Source: Avena insularis (taxonomy: Eukaryota > Streptophyta > Magnoliopsida > Poales > Poaceae). Taken from it: a stretch of 64,000 nucleotides of DNA. The DNA lies in contig CM042684.1 of the NCBI GenBank assembly GCA_023614405.1, forward strand, positions 205,102,941 through 205,166,940, given 5' to 3'. The translations under genes and the position numbers were made by a program. Each line of letters starts with the position of its first letter. The stretch's first letter is position 1. This document shows positions 32,775 to 46,305 of this stretch, piece after piece. The notes beneath the pieces are model-generated. The model did no database searches and was not told the origin of the DNA. It worked only from the letters and a program-made list of their open reading frames with translations.

Positions 32775-35700
32775 TGTAGCACCCCGGTAAAACCACTACT
32801 ATAAAATCTCTTGGGATTTCTGTTTTATACATCATCATGATCTCATGCTCATGTCATCATGCCACATTGTATTTGAGCATGATCATCATCATGCATGGTT
32901 TGCAAAAACTATCTTCTAAAAGCCTGGTTTTGTTTTCTAAATATCCCTTGTCCTTATTCAAATAAAAACCCCGGTCTTTATCGGACCTTTTATTTGTCTA
33001 AAAACTATTTACAAAAGCCTTTAAATAATAAATAAAAAGTTATATTATTTTTGGGAGGCAGCCAGCCAGGCCCAAAAGCCCAGCCGGCCACCTCCAACTA
33101 AACCTAATCCACAAACCCTAGCCTAAAACCACCCAAACCCTAACCTCGCTCTCAGCCGTTGCCACCCACCCGAGTCCAACAACACACCGACACACACAGG
33201 ACCGCGTGTGCGACACGCTACCCTGCCCCAGTCCCGCATCCCACCCCGGCCACAACCACCGACGCACCTAACCCCTCTCCTAGAACCAACACGTCCCAGT
33301 CGCCTACACTTAGCGGTGCAGTGCATGCTCGCAACACGACACACGCGAGCCCGGCCCCACCTCGATGACCCCAGAGCTCTCGTCTCGCTCCCACCTTCCT
33401 TGCTGACCCCGTCGCCCCCCGCAATCCCCGTGCCCACCTTGCGTTGCTCGCACGCAAACCACCTCGCCTGTTCTGTCTCCTGGCCGCCGCTCGCCTCTCC
33501 TCTGGCCAGCTGCCGTGCTCGGCCACCGCGACCCCGCCGTCCGTCCCGTCAAGCGTCGCCGCCCTGCCCTCCTCCGGCCGCAGACCGCCGCCTCGCCTTC
33601 CGTGAGCTCCATCTCGAGCCCCCGCCATCGCGGCCCCGAGCCCCACGATCATTCCTCCTCCTTGCACCGCTTCGTCGAGCCAAGGTCGCCCCGCCTCCAC
33701 TCACCTCGTCCACCGCCGCCGCTAGGGAGAGCCCCTGCTCGATCCCCTGCTCGATCAACCCCTTGTCGATCAACGCCTCGTGCTTGGACCAAGAGCTCCT
33801 CCGCTAAGGCCACCCTCCTTCCATGTTTGCCCGCTGCTGGCGTCTATGCTCCTATGCTCCGGCCGCCGCCAACGGCCTCGACCTCGTCCCGCGCGCCGCT
33901 CGTAAGAGCTCCTCCGCGTCTGCGCCGGATCTGCCGTCTCCCTGCGCTCGCTCGCCCGACCGTCTCACTCGTGCAACCCCGTCTCCTTCTTCGGCCGCTC
34001 CCTCGGCCTCTCCCTCATCCCGAGCCCGAGCGCCGCCGGCCACCGCTCCTTCCTGCAGCGTCGCCGTGGTCTCCCGCGACGCCTCCGTCTCCGTATCCTC
34101 TGCTCCGACCAAGGGCGGAGCTCCCTGGAGCCCTCTGCATTGGCCCTTGCCCTGAAGCGCGTGCCCGTCCCCTTCCGGCGTGGCTCCCTGCATATGACGA
34201 CCGCGCCGGTGCTCCGTGTCGGTCCCTGTTTTCCATCAAGGATCCGCCGGCGCCCTCGAGCTCGCCACTGGTATGAGCCCCACCAAGCTAGTGTCGCCCA
34301 CCACTGTGTGCTGCTGTCCAGACCCCTTTGGCATGCCCGAAGCTCTGTTTAATCTTAATGTTCAGTCCCTGGTGGCCTACTGTTGGTTATGTTAGTGAAG
34401 AACTTGTGGTGGTGGGGATGTATGTGTCGAGATGATGATGTGGTGGTTGACTTCCTCTGATTTGAGGTGACAAGATCGACAAGTGACACCAAGATCTACC
34501 TCACGGACCAAAGGCCCCGATCCCGGAGTCCAAAGACGGAACTTGAACCTGTCGGAACGACAAGTTCTACTACCTGGAGCCGAAGACCGATCCCGGAACT
34601 CGAAGACCTCCTTCACAGATTCCAGAGACCGTCTACTTCAAGACCTCGATTCCATCGAGACCGAACCCGAACCACATCGAGCCCCAAGATTTTCGACCCC
34701 TAATGTGATTCCCTTTTCGAGACCCCTATTTTCATAATATATGACATATTCTTGTTGCATATTAAATTATTCATGCTTGCATACATGTTTGATGGTATGG
34801 GGGCATTATGTCGATTCACCTAAATTAAATATGGAGTCCATATGCGGGCTTTCCTAGTCTTGTATTGGCTCCATTTAAATTTTTGTAGCGAACCGATGCT
34901 ATGTTTTTCCTTTTTAATGCAACATTTAAATTGCAGGGTATCTAAATAACTTGAACCTTCTAATTAATTGTCGGGACCCCGGTCCCGCTTAATATTGCCT
35001 AATTGCATCGCATCTTTGTCATGCCATGCATCATACATGCATCATGCCCGATCTTCTATCGTAGTATTAAATAGTGCATCCGGTGTTTCTTTTAGTGTTT
35101 TGCTTCTTCACGGATTAGGCCGCTGAGTGGATGCGAGTATCAACAAGTTCTTCGGATATGAACCTTCGGCTATGTTTTCCAGGCGAGCAATCTCCCCCTT
35201 TCTACCTATTTTGCTTTTATAGTCTTTATTTCCTCCTGTTGATCTATTGCTATCCGTGTCGCGATGCTCTAGTGTTTCGTACCAGATATACTCCGTGCAG
35301 CCTTTATATTGCCTTGGACACGTCCTATTGCATGTTGTTTGATAGATAGTCGGCCTTGCGAGTCGTAGTTGCTTGCTCAGGTTCTGCTTCACGTTGTTGT
35401 CGCTCCATCGTTGTTGGAAGGTTGGCACATGTTTAATGGTGGAGAAGATCATGACTTTAAATACAACTTGATTAAAAGGCTAGTAATAGATATAACTAAT
35501 GCAAAGGCATCGGTGGGCAATAGCTAATATTTGGTTCTTCCACGCTCACTTGTGTCCCGTAGGCCCCGAGTACTCGATACTTGTTCCTTGACTATCGCAC
35601 TATCCGCATGTGGGACCATGAATCCCCTTAGCCAGAGCTTGATTCATTCTTATTTCTTGGGGCCACAAAGTAGTTTGGGGCTTTATTACTATCATGTACT

Positions 35701-36893
35701 TATGCCATGCTTTACTGCTTTATTTACGATTGTGCGTGGAGCACCTGTACTATTTTGGAACGTGGAATGTTTTCGCGGTATCGACAAGCCCAGTCACACT
35801 TTTGGTTTCCCAGTCGTTTACAGCCATTGACACAAACCCTGGGTCCGTCTCGGAGCCGGCCAACTTCGTTGCGGGTAGCTTAGTGGGGTGACCCCCTGAA
35901 ATGATTTATGAATCCTATGATTGCTTTGTCGTGAAAGCCTTGTTGGGTTTTTATTTAGTTTTTCCGAGGTTGATCGTGTGTGTGTTGCTATTTGTGCACC
36001 CCTGCAGGGTAAATCTTTCTGAAAGCCGTGTCCGCGGTTATGGACGACTTGGAGCATAGTATCTCGATCATAGACAACTATAACTAAAGTAGTGCTATAA
36101 ATTTGACTTTGACATGTCTAGTAATCAGTTTCACTACAACGGAATGAGTAAATCAAAGTGCCAACAACTGCTAGATTTGGGATATCTCTGGCTAATTGTA
36201 TCTGACTAGTAAGTGTTGCAACTATAATGGAATGAATAAAACTGCCAACTATGTGAGTTCCTCGGTTTGACTTCCTCGTTTCGTCTCGACGGGGAATACC
36301 AGGATGGGTATGATTGGTGTTTGTATAAGGTTGGTTCCGAATAGTTCTTTCTTATGTCTCTAATAGCCGACAGTTTATCGAGTCTGTATAGGTTGTTTAG
36401 TTCATGCTTCGCTGCCGCTTCAGTCCACCATACCTATGTAGGCGAGAGCCGCCGAATTCTAGCCTCGCCGTGTACTGGCCTCAGTACTGACGCTCCTCTT
36501 TTTCCTTTGCCCTTTATCGGCACCCCTTTTATTTTAGCAGGTTTGAGATCAACGTCGTTAGCAGAGTTACCCTTCCAGCTTGGCATAGGTAGGGTTATGG
36601 ACGCCATTGGTTATTCTTCAGGGCTCTTAGCCCCATTTGCATCTTAATCGTACTCGAATGTTGTATCGTTTTTAAGGTGATTTGGATCTTTGTATTGTAT
36701 ATCTGTATTTTTGACTCGTGGAGTCGTTGTTGTATATATATGTTTCTATGGGTTCCATCGTGGACTATTGTGTAATGTTATTACTTCATTTTCCACCTGC
36801 ACGCAAGTGCTTGGTGGACGTCCTTGAATCGTTTCTATGCGGGTTTGGCGGGAAGCGCTAAAATCTGCATAGGGCCGATTCTAGGGTGTTACA
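32775..36893 (+). repeat. 5' LTR of G2
   Basis: From 33060 to 34280 it is very GC-rich and C-rich, with AAACCCTAGCC-type sequence at its head that looks like a plant 5'-UTR or captured gene start. A TATA-like TTATATTATTT is at 33038-33050. Long Pro/Arg/Ser-rich frames in this part exist in several phases on both strands and are composition effects. From 34913 on it is homologous to the G1 LTR. Confidence 0.85.
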
Positions 36894-37869
36894 AAGTGGT
36901 ATCAGAGCCAGGTTGCGATACCCCACTGGTCCAGCCTGTAGGATAACCTAGATAACGATCGATGAAGAGTGTCAAAACTATTTTACAAAATCGGTTTCCT
37001 AGATCTGACTAGTTCTGTTTTTACTTCTTACCTCTGTGCTATTCTTCTCTTACCTTCGCGTGTTTTGAATCTACTCTTATCTTTTCTTCGAGTTCAGGAT
37101 TTCTCGTGGTTGGGTTTCCATCATACCTTTAGGGTTTCACTTCCTTCTTTTTATAACGGTGGCGCCACAATCATCTAATCTGCATCTCGTTTTATTGTAC
37201 CCTTTATCCAATCTTTGGTCCTTGAACTCTTTATCTGTATGTGCATCTTGACAGATATCCGTATCGTTGAAAAGCATATGAGAGGGATGAGCATTGGTGA
37301 AGTTGGAGTATACCTTGAGCATGTGTTGTTCATGCCAATGGAACCATCACGAAATCTAATCATTGTGTCTTTTCATACAATTTTTCTTTGTATCTTCCGG
37401 TGGTTTCCAACGCGACGACATCATCTACATCCGAAGAGCCTGCATCACTCCTTTGTTTCAGAACCCCGATTGTTGAGATCTTCAGTCTGAATTCCGACAG
37501 TTGGTTGTATAATTCCCCTATTCTTGTGCAGAGTAATGCTTTGTGTGCGGGACGGAGTAGCTACCATACCACTACTCTTATCATTCGCACTTGTACATTG
37601 AATCGGTGGATCAAGCAATTGTACTCCTTCCACTGAAGTTAGAGGTAGCCTTGTGACCTCTTTCTTCGCCTTTGTTTCTACGGAGTGTTCTCTCGACGAA
37701 CGCGAGAAATGATCTCTTGTTGGTGGTGTTGATTTCAAGATGGAGCAAGAATCTTTGTTAGTGGTGTCGCGAGGATCTACACAAAGCGAGAAGATTCAGA
37801 TCGTCGACCTTCTTCCCCGTACCATGAGGCGGATCTCGAGGGCGAGATCCCTTGTTAGTGGTGTCGAAT
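36894..37869 (+). repeat. Interior domain of G2 (976 bp, non-coding)
   Basis: Perfect initiator tRNA-Met PBS TGGTATCAGAGC at 36897-36908. It shares the three TTGTTRGTGGTGTYG copies with G1, and the 8-bp stem GGATCTCG/CGAGATCC at 37831-37850. The stem is unchanged while the 4-nt loop differs (AGGG here, AGTA in G1). Confidence 0.85.
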
Positions 37870-40800
37870 TGTAGCACCCCGGTAAAACCACTACTAGAAA
37901 ATCGCTTGGTGCTTCTGTTTTATGCATCATCATGATCACATGCTCATGTCATCATGCCACATTGTATTTGAGCATCGTTATCATCATGCATGGTTTGCAA
38001 AAACTATCTTCTAAAAGCCTGGTTTTGTTTTCTAAATATCCCTTGTACTTATTCAAATAAAATCCCCGGTCTTTATCAGACCTTTTATTTGTCTAAAAAC
38101 TATTTACAAAAGCCTTTAAATAATAAATAAAAAGTTATATTATTTTTGGGAGGCAGCCAGCCAGGCCCAAAAGCCCAGCCAGCCACCTCCAACTAAACCT
38201 AATCCACAAACCCTAGCCTAAAACCACCCAAACCCTAACCTCGCTCTTAGCCGCCGCCACCCACCCGAGTCCAACTACACACCAGCGCACACAGGACCAC
38301 GTGTGCGACACGCTACCCTGCCCTAGTCCCGCATCCCACCCCGGCCACAACCACCGATGCACCTAACCCCTCTCCTGGAACCAACACGTCCCAGTCGCTC
38401 GCACTCAGCGGTGTAGTGCACGCTCGCAACACGGCACACGCGAGCCCGACCCTACCTCGATGACCCCATCGCTCTCGTCTCGCTCCCACCTTCCTTGCTG
38501 ACCCCGTCGCCCCCAGCAATTCCCGTGGCCACCTTGCGTTGCTCGCACGCAAACCACCTCACCTGTTCCGTCTCCTGGCCGCCGCTCGCCTCTCCTCTGG
38601 CTAGCCGTCGCGCTCGGCCACCACGACCCCGTCGTTCGTCCCGTCAAGCGTCGCCGCCCTGCCCTCCCTCAGCCGCAGACCGCCGCCTCGCCTTCCGTGA
38701 GCTCCAGCTCGAGCCACCGCCATCGTGGCCCCGAGCCCCACGACCGCGCCTCCTCACCACACCGCTTTGTCGAGCCAAGGTCGCCCCGCGTCCACTCACT
38801 TCGTCCACCGCCGCCGGCAGGGAGAGCCCCTGCTCGATCCCCATGGTGTCGCCGCCCGCGCCAGCTTCCTCGAGCATAAACGCCTCGTGCTTGGACCAAG
38901 AGCTCCTCCGCCGAGGCCACCCTCCTTCCAAGTTTGCATGCTGCTGGCGGCTCTGCTCCTATGCTCCGGACACCGCCAACGGCCTCGACCTCGTCCCGCG
39001 CGCCGCTCATAGGAGCTCCTCCGCGTCTGCGCTGGATCCACCGTCTCCCTGCGCTCGCTCGCCCGACCGTCTCACTCGTGCAACCCCGTCTCCTTCTTCT
39101 CCAGCCGCTCCCTCGGCCTCTCCCTCATCCCGAGCCCGAGCGCCACCGGCCACCGATCCTTCCTGCAGCATCGCCGTGGTCTCCCGCGACGCCTCCGTCT
39201 CCGTATTCTCTGTTCCGACTAAGGGCGGAGCTCTCTGGAGCCCTATGCGTTGGCACTTGCCCTGAAGCGTGCGCCCGTTCCCTTCCGACGTGGCTCCCTG
39301 CATATGACGACCGCGCCAGTGCTCCGTGTTGGTCCCTGTTTTCCGTCAAGGATCCTCCGGCGCCCTTGAGCTCGCCACTGTTATGAGCCCCACCAAGCTA
39401 GTGTCGCCCACCACTGTGTGCTGCTGTCCAGACCCCTTTGGCATGCCCGGAGCTCTGTTTAATCTTAATGTTCGGTCCATGGTGGCCTTCTGTTGGTTGT
39501 GTTAGTGAAGAACTTGTGGTGGTGGGGATGTATGTGTCGAGATGATGATGTGGTGGTTGAATTCCTCTGATTTGAGGCGACAAGATCGACAAGTGACACC
39601 AAGATCTACCTCACGGACCAAAGGGCCCAATCCCGGAGTCCGAAGATGGAACCTGAACCTGTCGGAACGACAAGTTCTTCTACCCGGAGCCGAAGACCGA
39701 TCCCGGAACTCGAAGACCTCCTTCACAGAATCCAGAGACCATCTACTTCAAGACCTCGATTCCGCCGAGATCGAACCTGAACTACATCGATCCCCAAGAT
39801 CTTCGACCCCTAATGAGATTCCCTTTTCGAGACCCCTATTTTTATAATATATGACATGTTCTTGTTGCATATTAAATTATTCATGCTTGCATACAATGTT
39901 TGATGGTTTGGGGGCATTATGCCGATTCACCTATATTAAATATGGAGTCCATATGCGGGCTTTTCTAGTCTTGTATTGGCTCCATTTAAATTTGTGTAGC
40001 GAACCGATGCTATGTTTTTCCTTGTTAATGCAACATTTAAATTGTAGGGTATCTAAATAACTTGAACCTTCTAATTAATTGTCGGGACCCCGGTTCCGCT
40101 TAATATTGCCTAATTGCATCGCATCTTTGTCATGCCATGCATCATACATGCATCATGCCCGATCATCTATCGTAGTATTAAATAGTGCATCCGGTGTTTC
40201 TTTTAGTGTTTTGCTTCTTCACGGATTAGGCCGCTGAGTGGATGCGAGTATCGACAAGTTCTTCCGATATGAACCTTCGGCTATGTTTTCCAGGCGAGCA
40301 ATCTCCCCCTTTCTACCTATTTTGCTTTTATAGTCTTTATTTCCTCCTGTTGATCTATTGCTATCCGTGTCACGATGCTCTAGTGTTCCGTACCAGATAT
40401 ATTCCGTGCAGCCTTTATATTGCCTTGGACACATCCTATTGCCTGTTGTTTGATAGATAGTCGGCCATACGAGTCGTAGTTGCTTGCTCAGGTGTTGCTT
40501 CGCGTTGTTGTCGCTCCACCGTTGTTGCAAGGTTGGCGCATGTTTAATGGTGGAGAAGATCATGACTTTAAATACAACTTGATTAAAATGTTGGGAATAG
40601 ATATAAATAATGTAGAGGCATCGGTGGGCAATAGCTAATATTTGGTTCTTCTACGCTCACTTGTGTCTCGTAGGCCCCGAGTACTTGATACATGTTCCTT
40701 GACTATCGCACTATCCGCATGTGGGACCATGAATCCCCTTCGCCAGAGCTTGATTCATTCTTATTTCTTAGGGCCACAAAGTAGTTTGGGGCTTTATTAC

Positions 40801-42005
40801 TATCATGTACTTATGCCATGCTTTACTGCTTTATTTACGATTGCGCATGGAGCACCTGTACTGTTTTGGAACGTGGAATGTTTTCGCGGTATCGACAAGC
40901 CCAGTCACACTTTCGGGTTCCCAGTCGTTTACAGCCATTGACACAAACCCTGGGTCTGTCTCGGAGCCGGCCAACTTTGTTACGGGTAGCTTAGTGGGGT
41001 GGCCCCCTGAATTGTTTTATTAATCCTGTGATTGCTTTGTCGTGAAAGCCTCGTTGGGTTTTGATTTGGTTTTTCCGAGGTTGATCATGTGTGTGTTGCT
41101 ATTTGTGCACCCCTACAGGGTAAATCTTTCTGAAAGCCGTGTTCGTGGTTATGGACGACTTGGAGCACAATATCTCGATCATTGACAACTATAACTAAAG
41201 TAGTGCTATAAATTTGGCTTTGACATGTTTACTAATCAGTTTCACTACAACAGAATGAGTAAATAAAAGTGCCAACAACTGCTGGATTTGGGATATCTCT
41301 GGCTAATTTTATCTGACTAGTAAGTGCTGCAACTATAATGGAATAAATAAAACTACCAACTGTGTGAGTTCCTCGGCTTAACTTCCTCGTTTGGTCTCGA
41401 GGGGGAATACCAGGATGGGTATGATTGGTGTTAGTATAAGGTTGGTTCCGAAAAGTTCTTTCTTATGTCTCTCTAATAGCCGACAGTTTATCGAGTCTCT
41501 ATAGGTTGTTTACTGCATGCTTCGCTGCCGCTTCAATCCACCATACCTATGTAGGCGAGAGCCGCCGAATTCTAGCCTTGCCGTGTACTGGCCTCAGTAC
41601 TGACGCTCCTCTTTTTCCTTTGCCCTTTGTCGGCACCCCTTTTGTTTTAGCAGGTTTGAGATCGACGTCGTTAGCAGAGTTACCCTTCCGGCTTGGCCTG
41701 GGCAGGGTTATGGATGCCATTGGTTATTCTTCAGGGCTCTTAGCCTCATTTGCATCTTATCCGTACTCGAATGTTTTATCGTTTTTAAGGTGATTTGGAT
41801 CTTGTATTGTATATCAGTATTTTTGACTCATGGAGTCGTTGTTGTATATATATGTTTCTGTGGGTTCCATCATGGAATACTGTGTAATGTTATTACTTCG
41901 TTTTCCACCCGCACGCATGTGCATGGTGGGCGTCCTTGAATCGTTTCTATGCAGGTTTGGCAGGAAGCGCTAAAATCTGCATAGGGACGATTCTAGGGTG
42001 TTATA
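37870..42005 (+). repeat. 3' LTR of G2
   Basis: Collinear with the 5' LTR, with scattered substitutions and small indels. The GC-rich part is at 38150-39370 and the G1-homologous part from about 40020. Confidence 0.9.
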
Positions 42006-43153
42006 CCGTACTGTTTAGGAATCATGGAGTGTTTTTGCGGTATCGACAAGCCCAGTCACACTTTCGGGTTCCCAGACGTTTACAGCCATTGGCGCAAACC
42101 TTGGGTCCGTCTCGAAGCCGGCCAACTTTGTTGCGGGTAGCTTAATGGGGTGGCCCCCTGAAATATTTTAAGAATCCTGTGATTGCTTTGTCGTGAAAGC
42201 CTCGTTGGCTTTTGATTTGGTTTTTCCGAGGTTGATCGTGCGTGTGTTGCTATTTGTGCACCCCTGCAGGGTAAATCTTTCTGAAAGCGTTGTCCGCGGT
42301 TATGGACGACTTGGAGCACAGTATCTCGATCATAGACAACTATAACTAAAGTAGTGTTATAAATTTGACTTTGGAATGACTAGTAATCAGCTATACTACA
42401 ACGGAATGAGTAAATAAAAGTGCCAACAACTGCTAGTTTTGGGATGACTCATGTTATCTATGTCTTACTAGTAAGTACTTCAACTATAATGGAATGAATG
42501 AATAAAACTACCAACTGTGTGAGTTCCTCGGTTTGACTTCCTCGTTTGGTCTCGAGGGGGAATACCAGGATGGGTATGATTGGTGTTAGTATCAGGTTGG
42601 TCCCGAATAGGTATTTCTTATCTCTCTCTAATAGCCGACAGTTTATCGGGTCTCTATAGGTTGTTTACTGCATGCTTCGCTGCCGCTTCAATCCACCATA
42701 CCTATGTAGGCGAGAGCCGCCGAATTCTAGCCTTGCCGTCTTGGCCTCGATCGACGCCTCTTTTCCTTTGCCCTTTGTCGGCACCCCTTTTGTTTTAGCA
42801 GGTTTGAGATCGACGTCGTTAGCAGAGTTACCCTTCCGGCTTGGCCTGGGCAGGGTTATGGATGCCATTGGTTATTCTTTAGGGCTCTTAGCCCCATTTG
42901 CGCCTTATCCGTACTCGGATGTTGTATCATTTTCGAGGTGATTTGGATCTTTGTATTGTATATATGTATTCTTGACTCATGGAGGCGTTGTTGTATATAT
43001 ATGTTCTGTGGGTTCCATCGTGGACTATTGTGTAATGTTATTACTTCGTTTTCCACCTGCACGCAAGTGCCTGGTGGGCATCTTTGATTCGTTTCTATGC
43101 GGGTTTGGCGGGAATCGCTAAAACTTGCATAGGACCGATTCGAGGGTGTTACA
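42006..43153 (+). repeat. 3' LTR of G1, second part
   Basis: Continues G1 LTR sequence corresponding to 27670-28806, ending GGGTGTTACA at 43153, directly before the right CGCAC TSD. Confidence 0.9.
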
Positions 43154-43158
43154 CGCAC

Positions 43159-46100
43159 AAGCACCCCTACCACGTACAATGGCTAAGTGACCAAGGGTCT
43201 GTGAAGATCAAGCATACCGTATCAGTCTCCTCCGCCATTGGTCCTTACAAAGATACGGTGGAGTCTGATGTGGTTCCTATGATAGTTTGCCACATGCTTC
43301 TTGGTCGACCGTGGAAATTTGACAAGGCTGCTCAACATGATGGTCGCACCAATGTATACACCTTCAAATGGCTCAACAAAACATGTGTTTTGCAACCGAT
43401 GACTCCTAGCCAAATAATTGCAGACAATGCAAAGGCTTTAGCGAGGGCGCAAAGCACAACACCTACTTGTGAGAAGAGTAGTGAGAGAGAGAACCACCTC
43501 ATAGTGAGTGAGAGCCACAAACCAAACTCGAGTGGAAAAACTAAGAGTGTTCTCCTTGCCACCAAAAGTGAGATGAAAGATGTTCGGAACAACCCATCCA
43601 TCTTGCACTATGTCCTCCTTTGCAAGGGACTAGTGCAAGGAACTAATGAATTAACCAATGTTCCTCCATCTTTGATGAGTGTTTTGCAGGAATTCTAGGA
43701 TGTGTTCCCCGAAGAGCTCCCATATGGACCACCTCCTCTTCACGGCATCGAACATCGCATTGACCTCATCCCTGGCGCACCTCTTCCAAACCACGCCGCC
43801 TACCGCACGAACCCGGAGGAGACGAAGGAGATCGAACGTCAAATCAACCAACTCATCTCCAAAGGTTTGATCCAAGTTAGCACTAGTCCAAGTGCCGTAC
43901 CCGTGATTCTTGTTCCAAATACGAATGATACATTACGGTTATGCATGGACTGTCGTCCAATCAATGCTATCACCATGCGTTATCGACATCCCATACCACG
44001 TCTCGATGACATGCTTGATGAGTTGTGTGGAGCCACTATTTTTTCAAAAATTGATCTTCGTAGTGGTTACCATCAAATACGCATGGCTGAAGGTGATGAG
44101 TGGAAAAGCGCCTTCAAGACCAAACTTGGTCTCTATGAATGGTTGGTTATGCCCTTTGGTTTGTCTAATGCCCCATCCACCTTCATGCGCCTAATGAATC
44201 ATATCTTGCGTTCTCTCATTGGAAAAAGTGTTGTTGTCTATTTCGATGATATTCTTGTTTATAGCAAATCACTTGAGGACCATATAACACATGTCAAGGA
44301 AGTTTTGCAAATCCTTTGACATGAAAAGCTTTATGCTAATCTTCCCAAGTGCACTTTTGCTAAGGACAAGTTGATTTTTTCTTGGATTTGTTGTTTCTTC
44401 GAAGGGAATTGAACTTGATGTTTCCAAGGTAAAGGACATACGAGATAGGCCCATCCCAACAAATGTGACTGAACTCCGAAGTTTTCATGGGTTGGCCGGT
44501 TTCTATCGTAGCTTTGTGAAAGACTTTTCAACCATTGCTTGTCCCCTTAATGAATTGACCAAAAAGAATGTCACCTTCGTGTGGGGCAAAGCACATCAAA
44601 AAGCTTTTGACGAACTTAAAAAGAGGCTCACCGAAGCACCTCTTCTTGCTTTACCGGATTTCACAAAAACTTTTGAGATAGAGTGTGATGCTAGTGGTAT
44701 TGGCATTGGAGGAGTCCTTATGCAAAACGGACATCCTATAGCCTACCATAGCGAGAAACTTGATGGTGCTCGCCTTAACTATCCGATTTATGACAAAGAG
44801 CTTTTTGCCTTAGTTCGAGTCCTTCAAGTTTGGCAACACTACCTTTGGCCCAAGGAATTTATAATACATGCTGACCACGAGTCGTTGAAATACCTCAAAG
44901 GCCAAGCTAACTTGAGCAAGAGACACGCTAAGTGGGTTGAGTTCATGGAGTCTTTTCCATACATTGTCAAGTATAAGAAGGGCAAAGATAATGTAGTTGC
45001 GGATGCATTGTCTCGCAAACATACAATACTTCTTACGAGACTTGAAATCAACGTGTTGGGTCTTGAGGAAATAAAATCTTTATATGCTTCCGATCCGTTC
45101 TTTGAACCAATTTTCACAAAGTGCTCCAATGACAAATGAGTTGAGGATTTCTATTTGCATGAGGGCTTTCTATTTAAACAAAACAAGCTATGCATTCCAA
45201 AGTCGTCGCTTCAACTTTTGCTTCTCCAAGAATCTCATGGTGGAGGCCTCATGGGACACTTTGGTGGTAACAAGACATTGGACATGCTCTCCACTCACTA
45301 CATTTGGCCCAAGATGAAGCGCGACGTGGAGCGCTATGTTCAACGATGCACGACATGTGTTCAAGCTAAGTCGCAAGCTAATCCCTATGGTCTTTATATG
45401 CCATTGCCTATTCCTCATACACCTTGGTCCGACATTAGCATGGATTTCGTATTAGGATTACCTAGATCTAAGCATGGTCATGATTCTATATTTGTTGTTG
45501 TGGATCGTTTTTCCAAGATGGCACACTTCATACCGTGCCATAAGACCGACGATGCTTAACATGTTGCAAATCTATTTTTTAGGGAAATCGTTCGTCTTCA
45601 TGGTGTGCCAAAGACAATCGTCTCCGACCGCGACGTCAAATTCATGAGCTACTTATGGAAGACCCTCATGGCCAAGCTCGGCGTTAAGCTCCTCTTTTCA
45701 TCCGCATCGTATCCTCTAACTGATGGACAAACCGAAGTTGTCAACCAAAGCCTCGGAACTCTCCTTCGTGTGTTGATCAAGAAGAACTTGAAGGATTGGG
45801 AGGAATGCATCCCACACGCTGAGTTCACCTACAATCGAGCCAAGCACTCAACAACCAAGATGAGTCCATTCATGATCGTCTATGGTTTCGAGCCCCTTAC
45901 CGCACTCGACATCCTACCACTACCTCTCCATGAGCGAACGAACATGGACGTCGAGCAGCATGCACAAGCTATGAAGACGCTTCATGAAGAAACAAGAGCT
46001 ACTATCGAACAACAAGTCCTTCGCCAAGATTCAAGGTTAAATAAGGACAAGAAGGAGATGATCTTTGAAGAAGGTGACCTTGTGTGGATACACCTAAGCA

Positions 46101-46205
46101 AAGACCGCTTCCCCAAGGAAAGTGAATCCAAGCTCAATCCAAGAGGAGATGGTCCCTTCAAGGTCATCAAAAGAATCAACAACAACGCCTACATCATCGA
46201 CATAG
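43159..46205 (+). pseudogene. pol: pol (protease end, RT, RNase H, integrase) of the composite gypsy, inactivated
   Basis: 43159-43690: rest of the protease region (HKHPYHVQWLSDQG, VCHMLLGRPW). RT follows with LCMDCRPINAIT, FSKIDLRSGYHQIR and the catalytic YFDD at 44239-44250. RNase H has [15 protein letters not shown] and [10 protein letters not shown]. Integrase has the H-H-C-C finger ([13 protein letters not shown] ... CTTCVQAK) and the D-D-E residues in [16 protein letters not shown] and TDGQTEVVN. Defects seen: stop at 43696-43698, stop at 44317-44319, one extra T near 44375, stops at 45137-45139 and 45557-45559, and a deletion near 46205 removing about eight codons present in the second copy. 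It cannot make a full Pol. Confidence 0.9.
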
Positions 46206-46305
46206 CAATACATTCAATGTCAAGGACCTCTCACCCTACCATGGAGATGTTCAAGATGATAACCATGAAGAGTCGAGCACGACTCTTTCCCAAGGGGGGG
46301 GGAGC

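Larger units (their letters stand above)
32775..42005 (+). mobile_element. G2: giant-LTR element nested in the 3' LTR of G1
   Basis: 5' LTR 32775-36893 (4119 bp), interior 36894-37869 (976 bp), 3' LTR 37870-42005 (4136 bp). Both LTRs start TGTAGCACCCCGGTAAAACC; the last ends GGGTGTTATA with one change. Flanks ATGTA (32770-32774) and CCGTA (42006-42010) are a TSD with two changes. It is a sister of G1: interiors and the 3' half of the LTRs are alike, but the 5' half of the LTR is unrelated. It has no protein-coding capacity for transposition. Confidence 0.9.
24508..43153 (+). mobile_element. G1: giant-LTR, tiny-interior non-autonomous retrotransposon
   Basis: LTRs of 4299 bp (24508-28806) and about 4.27 kb (29656-32774 plus 42006-43153) enclose only 849 bp of non-coding interior (28807-29655). 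Ends are T(G)TAGCACCCCGG...GGGTGTTACA. The first LTR has TG changed to TA. A PBS follows three bases after the 5' LTR. No gag, pol or long ORF exists, so movement must depend on proteins supplied by another element. The size plan recalls LARDs, but the interior is far shorter than theirs. The 3' LTR is interrupted by G2. Confidence 0.9.

Noticed and set aside
33208..34276. Long Pro/Arg/Ser-rich open frames in the G2 5' LTR, and the matching ones at 38495-39386
   Set aside because: The block is extremely GC-rich and is open in several frames on both strands. Frames break at different places in the two LTR copies, and no domain is visible.
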